DNA from: Glandiceps talaboti
Lineage: Eukaryota > Hemichordata > Enteropneusta > Spengelidae
Length of the DNA stretch: 64,000 nt
Assembly: GCF_964340395.1 (NCBI RefSeq)
Contig: NC_135553.1
Span: forward strand, 24,629,449 to 24,693,448
Reading direction: 5' to 3'
The notes beneath the pieces were generated by a model. It was not told where the DNA came from. It made no database searches and saw only the letters and a program-made list of their open reading frames with translations. This document shows, piece by piece, positions 1 to 40,055 of this stretch (position 1 is its first letter; each line of letters starts with the position of its first letter). The position numbers and the translations under genes were made by a program.

Positions 1-154
1 TCAAAATATGATGTAAAATACAGCACTTCTCAAAATCATTTGGGATGTCACTTATATTGATATTTGTTATAGAAATGCCTGTAAGAGTCTGACAAAAGCT
101 AGTCACTAGTGTCCCTAGTTTCTGAACCATTTTCTCATATCAAGTAATCTCTAC

Positions 155-28593
<28,439 letters not shown>

Positions 28594-28960
28594 GGTTTTG
28601 TCAGTTTTTTGACCGGTCTCAGTGTCGTCTTCCTTAGTCCCCCCAACAGACGGAGACGAAGGGGATTTCTGAGACACTTGACTAACTTTAACGTGCTTAC
28701 TCGCGATCCGCCCAATTTCTGCAGTATTAGCCCCTGACTACAGGGGATCACCAATATTTTAGAATTATATTTAAATAATCTAACATGAGACGATTAAAAC
28801 GAAATATTTGGGGAAACCTCGACAAAACGTGATTTACACACACACACACATTAACACAATAATAAACAAGATGGCCGTCAGCTGAGATATTGCGCGGAGA
28901 ATTATGGGATATATCAATTACACAATTGCCGATAGAGGGCAGGTTATAAAGGCGACGACT
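28594..28960 (-). promoter_or_regulatory. Probable USP7 5' UTR and promoter region
   Basis: Sequence immediately upstream of the USP7 ATG. It is richer in CpG than most of the window up to about 28,710 and holds a YY1-like acaagatggccgtca at 28867-28880, a motif often found near metazoan housekeeping starts (established for YY1; its use here is inference). The reading frame of exon 1 stays open upstream for about 28 codons but contains no in-frame ATG, supporting the chosen start. No clear TATA box was seen. Confidence 0.35.
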
Positions 28961-29263
28961 GTTCACTGACACAATCAGGTTCAAAAAGTTCAAAAAGAAA
29001 CTATATTGGGTGCACCTTGTTGAGGAAAGTTTTATATCATTGTTACCATTGAAAAGATACAAGATATATACTAGTAACTAGTTGGTACGGTCTTTGGGAA
29101 AGGAAAGATTGACCCGATAGCAATTAATTTTATCATTTGTAATTTCGTATTTTTATGTCATTTGTCATTTGTGTGTTATAGTTCCATGGTATAAGTTTAT
29201 GTGTATAGGAAACATACATGCACACATACATACATAAATTATAATATACAATATTATATACAT

Positions 29264-29578
<315 letters not shown>

Positions 29579-29764
29579 ATATATGCACATATATCTTTCA
29601 GATATTAATTTCTAAACAACAAACCGAAATAAAACAGTCAAAAAATAATCAAAACCAGGCCAGACCAAACAAAACATCAACAAATCAAAACAACACAATA
29701 CTATACTATACAATATGAAACAAAACAACACGGCACCTGGCACACAACACAATAAATACAACAG

Positions 29765-30300
29765 GACACAACGCAACGCAACGCAACGCAACGCAAGGCA
29801 ACGCAAGGCAACACAACACAACACAACACAACACAACACAACACAACACAACACAACACACGCAACACAACACAACACAACACAACACAACACAACACAA
29901 AACAAAACAACACAACACAACACAACACAACACAATACAGTACAATACAGTACAATACAATACATACGTATACAATACAATACAATACAGTACAATACAA
30001 CACATACGTATACAATACAATACAATACAGTACAATACAATACAGTACAATACAGTACAATACAATACAACGCATACGTATACAATACAATATAATACAA
30101 TACAGTACAATACAACACATACGTATACAATACAATACAATACAATACAATACAATACAATACAATACAATACAATACAATACAATACAATACAATACAA
30201 TACAATACAATACAATACAATGCAATGCAATGCAATGCAATGCAATACAATACAATACAATACAATACAATACAATACAATACAATACAATACGATACAA
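29765..30300. repeat. Pentanucleotide array, blocks of AACGC, AACAC, AATAC, AGTAC and AATGC types
   Basis: About 530 bp of one 5-bp phase that changes sequence in blocks: acgca near 29770, acaca to 29935, atacag/atacaa mixtures with four tacgtata interruptions, pure ataca, a short atgca block, then ataca again. It ends about 230 bp before fucosidase exon 1a. Minus-strand frames of about 200 codons are Cys-Ile-Val-Leu-Tyr repeats, not a gene. Confidence 0.97.
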
Positions 30301-30527
30301 TAGGCTATATTTTGTTCACAAAAGTTCATTGAAATAGTAGTAAAAGATTAACGTTATCAGTCTACCAGGTTGGTTAATAGTTGTGACTGAAGTGCACAAA
30401 TATAGATAAACATCCAAAGGTCACAAAGACTACTACTGTATTACTAGTACTGTTTTAACACATCACATCTCTTCATACAGAAGCTATCAAATTTTGATTT
30501 GCCTTGGGTAAAAACCACGCATATAAG

Positions 30528-30868
30528 ATGTACTTGGAGCATATTTGCACCTTTCTCCTATTCACAATTCCGTTTGCTACGTCTCGCTACGAACCCACTT
30601 GGGATTCATTAGATAGTCGTCCTTTGCCGTCGTGGTATGACGATGCTAAATTCGGAATTTTCATGCATTGGGGCGTATTTTCTGTACCAAGTTTTGGTTC
30701 TGAGTGGTTTTGGTATGACTGGAAGGGATACCACATCCCTGCATTTATCATGTTCATGGCTAATAACTATCCACCTAGTTTCCAGTACCAGGACTTTGCC
30801 CCGATGTTTACAGCTGAGTTCTATGACCCTGATGAATGGGCTGAACTGTTACAGGCATCTGGTGCAAG
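30528..30868 (+). CDS. Duplicate fucosidase first coding exon (1a), alternative start or orphan exon
   Basis: An intact 341-nt exon starting at ATG 30528 and ending GGTGCAAG|GTGAG. It encodes its own signal peptide ([19 protein letters not shown]) and then the N-terminal GH29 segment, including [20 protein letters not shown] and [17 protein letters not shown], ending [10 protein letters not shown]. Against exon 1b the mature 94 residues differ at about 20 positions, counted by eye, mostly between the WFW motif and FM..NYPP. Length, donor and phase (two bases left over) equal those of exon 1b, so it could splice directly to exon 2 at 40135. No second copy of exons 2-8 was seen between 30869 and 36887. 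It is either an alternative first exon with its own promoter or the surviving exon of a lost tandem copy. The frame is open upstream to a TTG at 30504, but the ATG gives the better signal peptide. Confidence 0.8.
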
Positions 30869-30928
30869 GTGAGATTATTTCAGATTTATAGTCACGATTT
30901 ATGTTCACAAACTGTATGAATGTACATG

Positions 30929-31006
30929 AACACAACACAACACAACACAACACAACACAACACAACACAACACAACACAACACAACACAACACAACACAA
31001 CACAAC
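30929..31006. repeat. (ACAAC)n array
   Basis: About 15 units of ACAAC, 60 bp after the donor of fucosidase exon 1a. Confidence 0.97.
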
Positions 31007-34000
31007 ATACTGTAGCCCTACACATTTTGTAACAATTTACTGCTAGCTTAAAATAAAACAATTAACAAAAACACGTTCTGCACCGAAATAATCTGCATGT
31101 GTCCCAATATTTAGTAAGACTCATTCATTAGTAATGTAAATGAACATATCATTCTTTATATTCTTTTCCTCTCATAATGATTTTTCTTGTCTTGTAAACA
31201 TTTTTTAATGTAAATTTGCCACTGCTTCCTAACGCTTGGTCATAATTGACCTCCTACAGGACCTTAGCTACTGACAAGTACATCGAGTTAAAAAATTTCA
31301 GGAAAAACTATGTTTTGGTACAAATGGTTAGAAGTACCAGCAGAATATGACTTACGGATGATATAGAACACAACTGTTGATCTAGGGGACCGGTCAGTTT
31401 TTCGGCTTGGGAGTGGGGATAGGTGGATTTTTCCCATCGGACCGACAACTGAGAAGTCACTGACTTCCCCTCTCTGTAATACCAAAAACTTGCTAAACTT
31501 CCCATCACTTATTTCTAAAACATGATGACACCCCCCCCCCCCCCCACATCATATTCGCATGCCAGGTATTTAATCGTTAAATGGTAGAGGGAAGAGCTTA
31601 TAATTATGACTGGAATATGTTTACCTCTCACTGGTGGGGGGGGGGTCCTAGAGGTCTCCCTTATGAACTCTGGAGATTGTTTGACTCTTAAAGGCACTTC
31701 TTAGGTTATTCTGACCATTTCAGACAAGTAGCTTTACAATTGACAGTATCATATTCAGCAACTATTCTTTATACATAGAGGGGTTGAAATGTGTTCTTAA
31801 AAAGTTCAATTGAATCATTATAGTAAAGGTCAGTGCTGGTTGGTTGCGTCATTGGTAGGCCTAGGGGGCCCGGGAGAGTTTGAGATTTTCTTTACCCCCA
31901 GTCTTTAAAGGCAACTTCTAGGCTGTTCATAGCCTTTTAGGCAATATTTCACAGCTTTAAAAGATGGACCATCTAAAACTGACAATTAATCTCTATACAT
32001 AGGGTTGATAATGACGTCATGACAATAAAAGGTTGGTGCATCCTCAGACCACTAAAAGAATAGTCTGACTCAGAGGTGCATCTTGATTTTGGTTGACCGA
32101 GTGTCTCCCATTCATCTGGGGTTAGTTAGGGGGTTGTAGCAGCAGAAGTTGTTTGGCTCTATTAAGGGAATATTTAAGTTATTTATATCCTTTATAATAA
32201 GTTCACACCTTCAAAATGCTAAAGCTAATGTAAGTTTTAAATCTCTTTCGCATGTCACATAAAATGGTAGTGTCCATAACATAATTTGGTATAGTAGCAT
32301 TACTATTGCAGCTATAGCACTTTGGTATGGTTATCAATTCATCCCCCGGTCGAAGAAACTGACCGGTCCCTTAAAGTGAACACCAAAATGACCGTTGACA
32401 GGAAAAGACGTAAATGTAAAGACAAAAAATATGTGGAATATTTTTTTTAAAAAATTATAAATGTGAATATAATAATTACAAACATAACTGTCACAAGTTT
32501 GTTTTTTTGTAAATTTGGTGACATGGGAAACTGCAGCAGAAACTATTTTTTTCGGCATATTTCATCCTTACACATCATTATATTGGGTTTCAGTCCTCTT
32601 TCATTAAACCACCCCACCATATACACGTCTCTTCTCCTCTACTGCTCATCTTTCTTATCCCCTCCTTTCATCTTCTCATTCCTATATCTCTACAGCACCT
32701 CTCCTACTCTCCCCACACACATGTATACACACATATGCTCTTCTCCTTCTCCCCTCTCTCTTCACGCTCTCCTAGGAGCTTCGATTGATATAATATTCAT
32801 CCATAAAACAGATAGAAATCACAATGCAATGCCAAATCAGCACAAAAATACAGGCGGTATACGGTCATCCAGTGAGAATGTCGCGTATATGTAATAGGTA
32901 AGCCCTCACGCCATGCATATTGAGTGGCCCGGGACCGGCCTTCCTATCCCCGACCTTCGGTATTCTTATCTCATGATTGTCCAAAGGTGCGTTTGATTGC
33001 TGGGGTTGGAAACCCGAGATCTGTTTGTTAGGGGGAGGGGGTACATTTACACTTTTTTTTACCCCAGTAAGTTAAACATTATACATTATCTATGCTTTCC
33101 CTCGACTTTGTGTATGGAGCATGCTGACATCGGGTCATTACTCTTACATGTAAGAAGTAAGTCCTTTTGACATGGAAAATTAATTTAGGCGATCAGAACT
33201 TCAAAACTCAGACTTCACTTAATGCTGGTGAGATGAGACAGACTCGTCTTTTTTGGACCTTTATTTTATAAAGAAAATATATAGTGAAGGTAGTTACTCC
33301 AATTACAGGTACTCTGAAAGTATCATAATATATACAGATTAGGGCGAAAACAGAGGTTTAGAAATAAGTCAGAAGTAATAAAACAACGTTTAAAGTCAAG
33401 AATGAGTGAAATTTGTTTAAAAGACTTGATTTCAAAATGTAATGCTCACAACAGTGAAAGTAAAATTATGAGTAACATAAACTTAGTCTCTGTTACTAAT
33501 TTTTTTTTTTTTACAAAAACTTCTTTTTATTTCTGTCTTCTTTCTCAATCTCTGTTTTCGCCCAATTCTGTATGAAATATATATATTGAAAAGTCAACTA
33601 CACATGTACATGCAAGTTTTATATGTAAATACAACGTGTTACACCGTATCAACTGTTTACAGACTTTAAACCGACAATGTTGTAACAGCTGGTGTTTTCG
33701 ATGTAGTACTAGTAGTAGGCCTTCGTCATGCATATCCAAATGAATTATATATTTGCAACTTTTGGCGAGAATGATGACACATTTACCATTTTAGTTACAG
33801 AAAAGATAGTTCATCAGTAATATCTTCTAACGATCTCCTTTATCTAAACAGTGAGATTCTCTGTAATTTTGAAAGGCGACACCCTAAAAACAGGCATCAT
33901 AGTGTGGAAGTAGAGAGGATTATTGGGATTATTGCATCTGACATTTGCAATCATTGGAAAAAGACTAACGGATGAACTCTTTGCAATAAATTCTGGATAG

Positions 34001-34379
34001 TTTGCATCAATTAATTCTTATATCGTGTCAGTGTGTATTTATTTATTTATGTATTTATTTATTTATTTATTTATATTAGGGTTGGCGATACATTTCGCAT
34101 CCCGGAAGTTACATGTAATGGTGTGGCATTTTGCTTTTTAAAACTGGATCATAAGCTTACACAGCTTTCATCAAATGTTTATTCGGGCAATATATTCTCC
34201 TACATGTTGACCCCCCTAATAAAAAACCCAACAACCCAGAGTACCTCATATTAAGAGCACATGTCCTTGATTGTAAAGGTTCCCCCGTTCGGTACCTACA
34301 GCGTAACACCCCTCCCCTAATATTAACATGACCATCCCTTACAAGGGGCGGACACGGCTTCATATTGTCAACACGTCGT

Positions 34380-34440
34380 TACGCGTTCAATGCACAGTCG
34401 GAACGCAACCACCCACCATAGAGGGCGTTCATCATGCAGA
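34380..34440 (-). promoter_or_regulatory. Inverted partial copy of the fucosidase exon 1b leader
   Basis: Reading the minus strand gives ttgcgttccgactgtgcatt, nearly the same as ctgcgttccgactgtgcagt just upstream of the exon 1b ATG (36860-36880). Weaker similarity extends further upstream (catgat..acg.., atggtgggt). Suggests an inverted duplication of promoter sequence. Confidence 0.45.
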
Positions 34441-34851
34441 GGTCACGTGATTATTTTCAAATATGGCAGCTCCGTAAGACAAATGTTCACGTACGCGAAA
34501 CACGGGCTGATTTTCACAGTTAAGTCAAGTTTCCATTGAAATGGCCGTAGATTTGGTGAAAGTAGGTATTTAGGACAATTTATGAGAAATTATATGCCTC
34601 CTGCACCGTGCGATCACACTGTGGACATTTTTTCCTAGAATGACCTCGTCGGAAATCTTGTGTGAAATTTACCATTTTCCACATTTGACGACCTGAATCT
34701 CAAAAAGTTTTGATGGTAGAAAAATAAGTATCACATGGAAGATAGACAATGTATTCATCTGTAATTGAGCCAAATTTGAACGTTGGTGGACTTTTTATAT
34801 AAAAGTGCTGCAGTTTTTTGTGAACGATCTTGGTACCAGCAATGACGGTAC

Positions 34852-35626
34852 TTACTGTATTACATGCATGGGTGAAAGATCGAACACATACCGATACGTA
34901 TGTACAGGGATTTGACCACCCGATAGATAACTCCATGATCTTAAATTGGAAATATGCAAATACCGAGTACAAAAGAGAGAAAAGACTGAAGATTGAAAGT
35001 CAAAAGGTGAAGAAATCAAGTAGTAAGAATTGAAGACACCATTAGCAAGGCAGAGTAATTGTAAAGCTATCAATATATTGTCATTTTCACTTTTAACAGT
35101 GCATATATTTCCACTGCTTCTCGTGCTACTATATGAAAATAGGAAATAATTAACAAAATCGAACAGTGTAAAGACAGTGGAAGGAAGTATTACGACTACT
35201 AGAAATAGAAGTATAGGCAGGAGAAAAAGTAAAAGACAAGAGGTCATTTGATATCCAAAAGAATGAACTAAAGTAAGATCAACTTGTATTTTATAAGGAT
35301 CAGAATGCTTCTCATCATTGAACAAGTTGACACCGATTCTATGACACAAAACTTGGTCATTTCTTGCACCAATTTCATCACAAACATTTTGGATTATAGC
35401 GTCTCTTTCATAAGGAGATTTCAACTGTCTGAGCTTCAATTTCACCAAAATCAAACGAGAGGACACTCTCTGAATGTAGACCGTGTTCAACTGTCCCCTG
35501 GTGTACATGGCCCAATGTATGCATGCCAACGGGCAGTGATGCAGGCAGCAATGCGAGGAGTAACACAAAAACAGTTCCACTAATCACTGCCTGCGTAATC
35601 AGAACTTTAGAGCTACAAACTATCAT
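34852..35626 (-). other. Unidentified minus-strand ORF pair, perhaps a decayed or frameshifted gene
   Basis: Two overlapping minus-strand frames look mildly protein-like. Frame one starts at ATG 35626 with MIVCSSKVLITQAVISG and a hydrophobic stretch, runs 72 codons through SVLSFDFGEIEAQTVEISL and stops at 35408. In the next frame, overlapping its end, KSPYERDAIIQNVCDEIGAR leads to a strongly hydrophobic, membrane-like segment (CLLLFLLPILLFLVVVI). A one-base shift near 35415 would join them into a protein with two hydrophobic segments. I do not recognise the family. Downstream the frame loses coding character and ends at 34852. It lies between fucosidase exons 1a and 1b, opposite in strand. 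It may be a pseudogene, a sequencing indel in a small gene, or chance. Confidence 0.2.
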
Positions 35627-35744
35627 TTTGAACACCAGTACAAAGTACACCGAGTATGTGACAGCACAACACTTGCCTGGTAACAGTAGAAGCAAACAAA
35701 AAGACGGCGTTTTTCACTGATAACAGCGATCGTAAAACAAAAAG

Positions 35745-36290
35745 TACAAACTTGACCGCCCAAAATAACGATCGTAAAAATACCAACTTGACCGCCCAAA
35801 ATAATAATGGCGGTAAGCCTCAGAAAGCGTGTACGACAAATGGGTTTCTAACACGAACAAAGTAAAGAGATCAACCAACCATCAAATAAAATTAAACAAG
35901 ATAATATGATAACAAAATGAAAAAGTACAAACTTGACCGCCCAAAATAACGATCGTAAAAATACCAACTTGACCGCCCAAAATAATAATGGTGGTAAAGC
36001 CACAGAAACCGTGTAAGGCAAATGGGTTTCTAACGCGAACAAAGTAAAGAGATCAACCAACCATCAAATAAAATTAAACAAAATAATATGATAACAAAAT
36101 GAAAAAGTACAAACTTGACCGCCCAAAATAACGATCGTAAAAATACCAACTTGACCGCCCAAAATAATAATGGCGGTAAAGCCTCAGAAACCGTGTAAGG
36201 CAAATGGGTTTCTAACACGAACAAAGTAAAGAGATCAACCAACCAACCATCAAATAAAATTAAACAAAATAATATGATAACAAAATGAAA
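35745..36290. repeat. 180-182-bp tandem array, three units
   Basis: Units contain accgcccaaaataacgatcg, aaataataatggcggtaa and aaagtaaagagatcaacc. Equivalent points lie at about 35811, 35990 and 36172. It sits about 600 bp upstream of fucosidase exon 1b. Minus-strand 70-codon frames repeat with the unit and are not considered genes. Confidence 0.93.
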
Positions 36291-36537
36291 AAGGACAATC
36301 TTGACTTGTTACATGTAAAAGTATCAAAAAAATGACGAACACAACTCAGAATGCAGAGAGGTAACAAGTACACGTCCAGCTCCTGGGATGACCGAGCGTG
36401 AAATGACGTAGTTCAGTCAGGCCAGGGTCAAAGTTGGGTTTCGCAAATGCTTCTGGGAGTAGATACAAGAAATTTCCTAGACTTTTACAAAAAATAATAA
36501 ATTTTTCAAAAATAATCTTAAAATGCAAAAATTACTG

Positions 36538-36887
36538 TTTATATAAAAGTGCTGCAGTTCTAAAAAACCCGGAAGTGCGACAAAAATTACTTCGGCTTGT
36601 TATGGGGTCATGCAATTTATTTCTTCTTTTCACCAGAAAGATACGCCAATTGGACATGTAAATGCAGAAACATAAAGCTCAGTTATGAAATTGAATATAC
36701 TGTAAATTTCAGTCGAAAATTTTCAACAGTTGTTTACAGTAAACGGCTTATAAAATTACGCGGGAATGTAACACCGTACTTCCGGGTTTGATTACTATCT
36801 GACGCTGAGGGCGCCAGCAAGAATAGAAATCGTCATGAATAACGGTCAAATGGGTGACCTGCGTTCCGACTGTGCAGTGAAACGACG
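36538..36887 (+). promoter_or_regulatory. Putative promoter and leader of fucosidase exon 1b
   Basis: A TATA-like tatataaaagtgctgcagtt lies at 36540-36559; the same 20 bases recur at 34796-34815. The 100 bp before the ATG are richer in CpG (gagggcgccagc, tgcgttccgactgtgc). Distance from the TATA-like site to the ATG, about 330 bp, would need a long leader or a leader intron. Confidence 0.35.
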
Positions 36888-37980
36888 ATGGCGTCTGCTC
36901 TCGGTGTGTTTCTCCAAATTTGTCTCTTTAGCGGCATTCTTGCCGGCTATGAACCGAACTGGAAGTCTCTAGATAGTCGTCCGCTCCCTTCGTGGTACGA
37001 CGATGCTAAGTTTGGGATCTTCATGCACTGGGGAGTATTTTCAGTGCCAAGTTTCGGTTCCGAGTGGTTCTGGTGGTCGTGGCAAGGTGCTAAAAATCCC
37101 ACATACATTGAGTTTATGACTGAAAACTATCCCCCAAATTTCGTGTACCCGGATTTTGCACCGATGTTCAAAGCAGAGTTTTACGATCCCGATGTATGGG
37201 CAGAGCTGTTGGAGGCATCGGGAGCTAGGTGAGCTGTGAGATATTTTATCAGACTGTATAATTACATAAAACGTACCGGAAGCAATGTTGTAACTTGGGC
37301 AAACTTGGTCTCGATAGCGTCTATTGGCAAACCTTGAGAAACCCCTGCATGCGCGCATCAATATCCCGCCACACACCATGCCACATACACACGGAACCTC
37401 AACGATTACTCACTCTAGTTGTTTTACTACAGTTCTGTATAGAAATGTATACATCTCTCTCAATTTTAACCGTGGCCTTAAACATGGCAACACTAAACAT
37501 AATTATTTTGTTTGTTTGTTTGTTTGTTTGTTTGGTTTTTTGTTCGTTCGTTCGTTCGTTCGTTCACGGCCAAATGGTATCTGATAGCAAAGCAGACATT
37601 TACTTTCTGATATTTTTTATAATCATATACCTGGTTTATGAAAAAAAGAGAATTAACTGCCACCTGTGACATCCAAAAATGTACTAATATTTCATAATAA
37701 TAAAATACATACACAGGATGTGATGTTTCATATTTATATTATCATAATTGCAATAACATAGAGATGAAGAAAATGTGAATACTGATAAAAATTTATATGC
37801 AGTATGTGACTGTTTTACCAATCACACCCCTCCCATTTTGCCAGTATGTAGTGTATTTTACCATATTTTAGGTCTATGAAAAATGTTTGTTTTATATCTG
37901 TTTTGGATAGATAGATTCATTTTTACCTCCCATATGGGCAGGCAATGTTATGTTTTTGTCTGTCTGTCTGCGTCTGCCTG

Positions 37981-38011
<31 letters not shown>

Positions 38012-38396
38012 ATGTGTTTGTGAACATATTTCAAAAACTACTGCTCCAATTCTTATGACAATTGCCACACATTACAAGAACTGATTACATTTTTGTACAA
38101 AAGATATGCATATTAATGAGTTATTTGCATAAATAATGAGATTTGATCATTGAGCAATATCTTGAGAATGAATAGGCTTGAAATTACATGTAACTTAGCA
38201 CATAGATTAATGATAAGTAATGTTTGAGTACATAGTACATACTGTTTCATGGAACATACCGTGCAATATTAATGAGAAATTTTAATTAATAGAGAGAGTG
38301 CAACTTTCCAGAGTGTGAAGCTATCAACATATTCATATTCATATTCAGTTTCAAAGTTGACTTTATGCATGTCAACACAGTAAGTTATGTGTACCA

Positions 38397-38442
<46 letters not shown>

Positions 38443-40023
38443 GGCTTCTATTTATGTGTTTTCTTGCTTGCATGTTTGATTGTTTTTTATAACTTTATTA
38501 CTTAACATGCTGTGGAAAGCATGGTATAGTAAACACAACACAATACAATACAATACAATACAATACAATACAATACAATACAATACAATACAATACAATA
38601 CAAGACAAAAATACAATACACATTACTTTTCTGCTAAGTAACTGTAAAAATATGAAATTACTAGACCCATTCAGGTAATAACAACTCGTTAACAAACTAT
38701 TATAAATTATTTGAAATTACAGAACATGTGATATATCTGTCCATGTATTTGACACTTATATAATCTTTGCATATTCACTCTATTTTTTCCCTTTGGATGA
38801 TTCACCTGTATAATACATGTGTATCATTCCTCCATATCTCTTAGTCAAAACAAGCAATCTTCATTTGCTAACCTTGTGCTGCAATTGAAAACTGTCCCCT
38901 TACGAGAGGCATTCAGTTTACATCTGGTATGGTTTTTCGTCAATCTGATTAAAATCCGATGTAGATGTCAGCTAATCGTGCATTGCTATCTTACCATCGT
39001 TATTTAGCTTGAATTGACCTTCGTAGTACATGTTTACATTTTTTAGCCTGATCGCCGTAGAGGAGGCGATCAGGCTAAAAAAATGTAAACATGTACTACG
39101 AAGGTCAATTCAAGCTAAATAACGATGGTAAGATAGCAATGCACGATTAGCCGACATCTACATCGGATTTTAATCAGATTGGGTTTTTCCTTTGCAAGGA
39201 TATGGGTATAAACTATTATATTATGCATGTACTTGTGTGACAATTCTAATAATCATCATGTCATCATTGTGTCTACTCTATTACTAACATACACTATCAA
39301 TCTAAAGGTAATAAGCACTAAGGAGTCATGAATATTTAGTGTACATCTAATACATATGTATGTCAGCCAAGTCCCATGAGACAACGGTGCTCCAGTATGA
39401 GAACAACATCAATGAAATAGGGTTTCAATTTGGTGTTTTGGATCCTCATTGCACAACCTTTGTGAGATGTAAAATCATGAAATGACTGTGCAGATACCAA
39501 ATTTTAGACCCTTTGACAAGTCTGGGAAAGCCAGCAACAAGTCTCTTGGCTAGACAGTTTGAAAATGCTTAAAATTTGGAGTGATACAATGGCTTCTTCA
39601 GATTGGTGTTGCTGGGGAGTGTGATATGGAATATGTTATTCCAAATTACAAATGCAACGCAGAAGAAAACAATCAACTTATGCCTGTTATACAATACATC
39701 TTAGTAATGCAGTTTAACTGTTGATCAATTATGGTATTGGAATACATAGCGAGCGGTTAGCTTGTACGTACACCTCTTACCTTTGCAGCATGGGTTGTTG
39801 GTGGCCGAGCAGTTAGCTTGTACACCTCTTACCTCTGCAGCCTGGGTCCGAACCTGCCAAACATTGGCTGGGTTTGATCAAAATTTAACCAGGTCTGTAT
39901 GTAAGAAGAATAATGATCAGTTTGACCCCAGCCAAACAACACAGCTTTTCCCTGGGTACTCCGGTTTCCTCCTGCTTCCTCAACATCATAGACAAATTTC
40001 CAAATTTATTTGGATGAATAAAG

Positions 40024-40055
<32 letters not shown>

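Larger units (their letters stand above)
30869..36887. other. Interval between fucosidase first exons 1a and 1b
   Basis: Holds the ACAAC array, poly-C and poly-G runs (31531-31546, 31634-31645), a group of diverged 250-300-bp repeats at about 31500-32200, a CT-rich stretch at 32590-32770, a TTTA run at 34037-34075, an inverted copy of part of the exon 1b leader at 34380-34440, the unidentified ORF pair at 34852-35626 and a 180-bp tandem array at 35745-36290. No copy of fucosidase exons 2-8 was found here. Confidence 0.6.

Noticed and set aside
28594-28677. Upstream extension of USP7 exon 1 starting SQKSPSSPSVGGTKEDD
   Set aside because: It would begin with GTG; the next in-frame ATG gives MNH as in the human protein, so the extension is treated as 5' UTR.
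29612-30329. Minus-strand frames of about 200 codons rich in Cys, Ile, Val, Leu, Tyr
   Set aside because: Translation of a pentanucleotide array in several frames at once.
34852-35033. Plus-strand 67-codon frame over the same region as the unidentified minus frames
   Set aside because: Weaker composition and no features; judged a shadow frame.
39802-39855. tRNA gene (Leu/Ser-like head)
   Set aside because: Boxes A and B are present but degenerate, no acceptor stem closes, and the sequence continues into a SINE body with an ATT tail.
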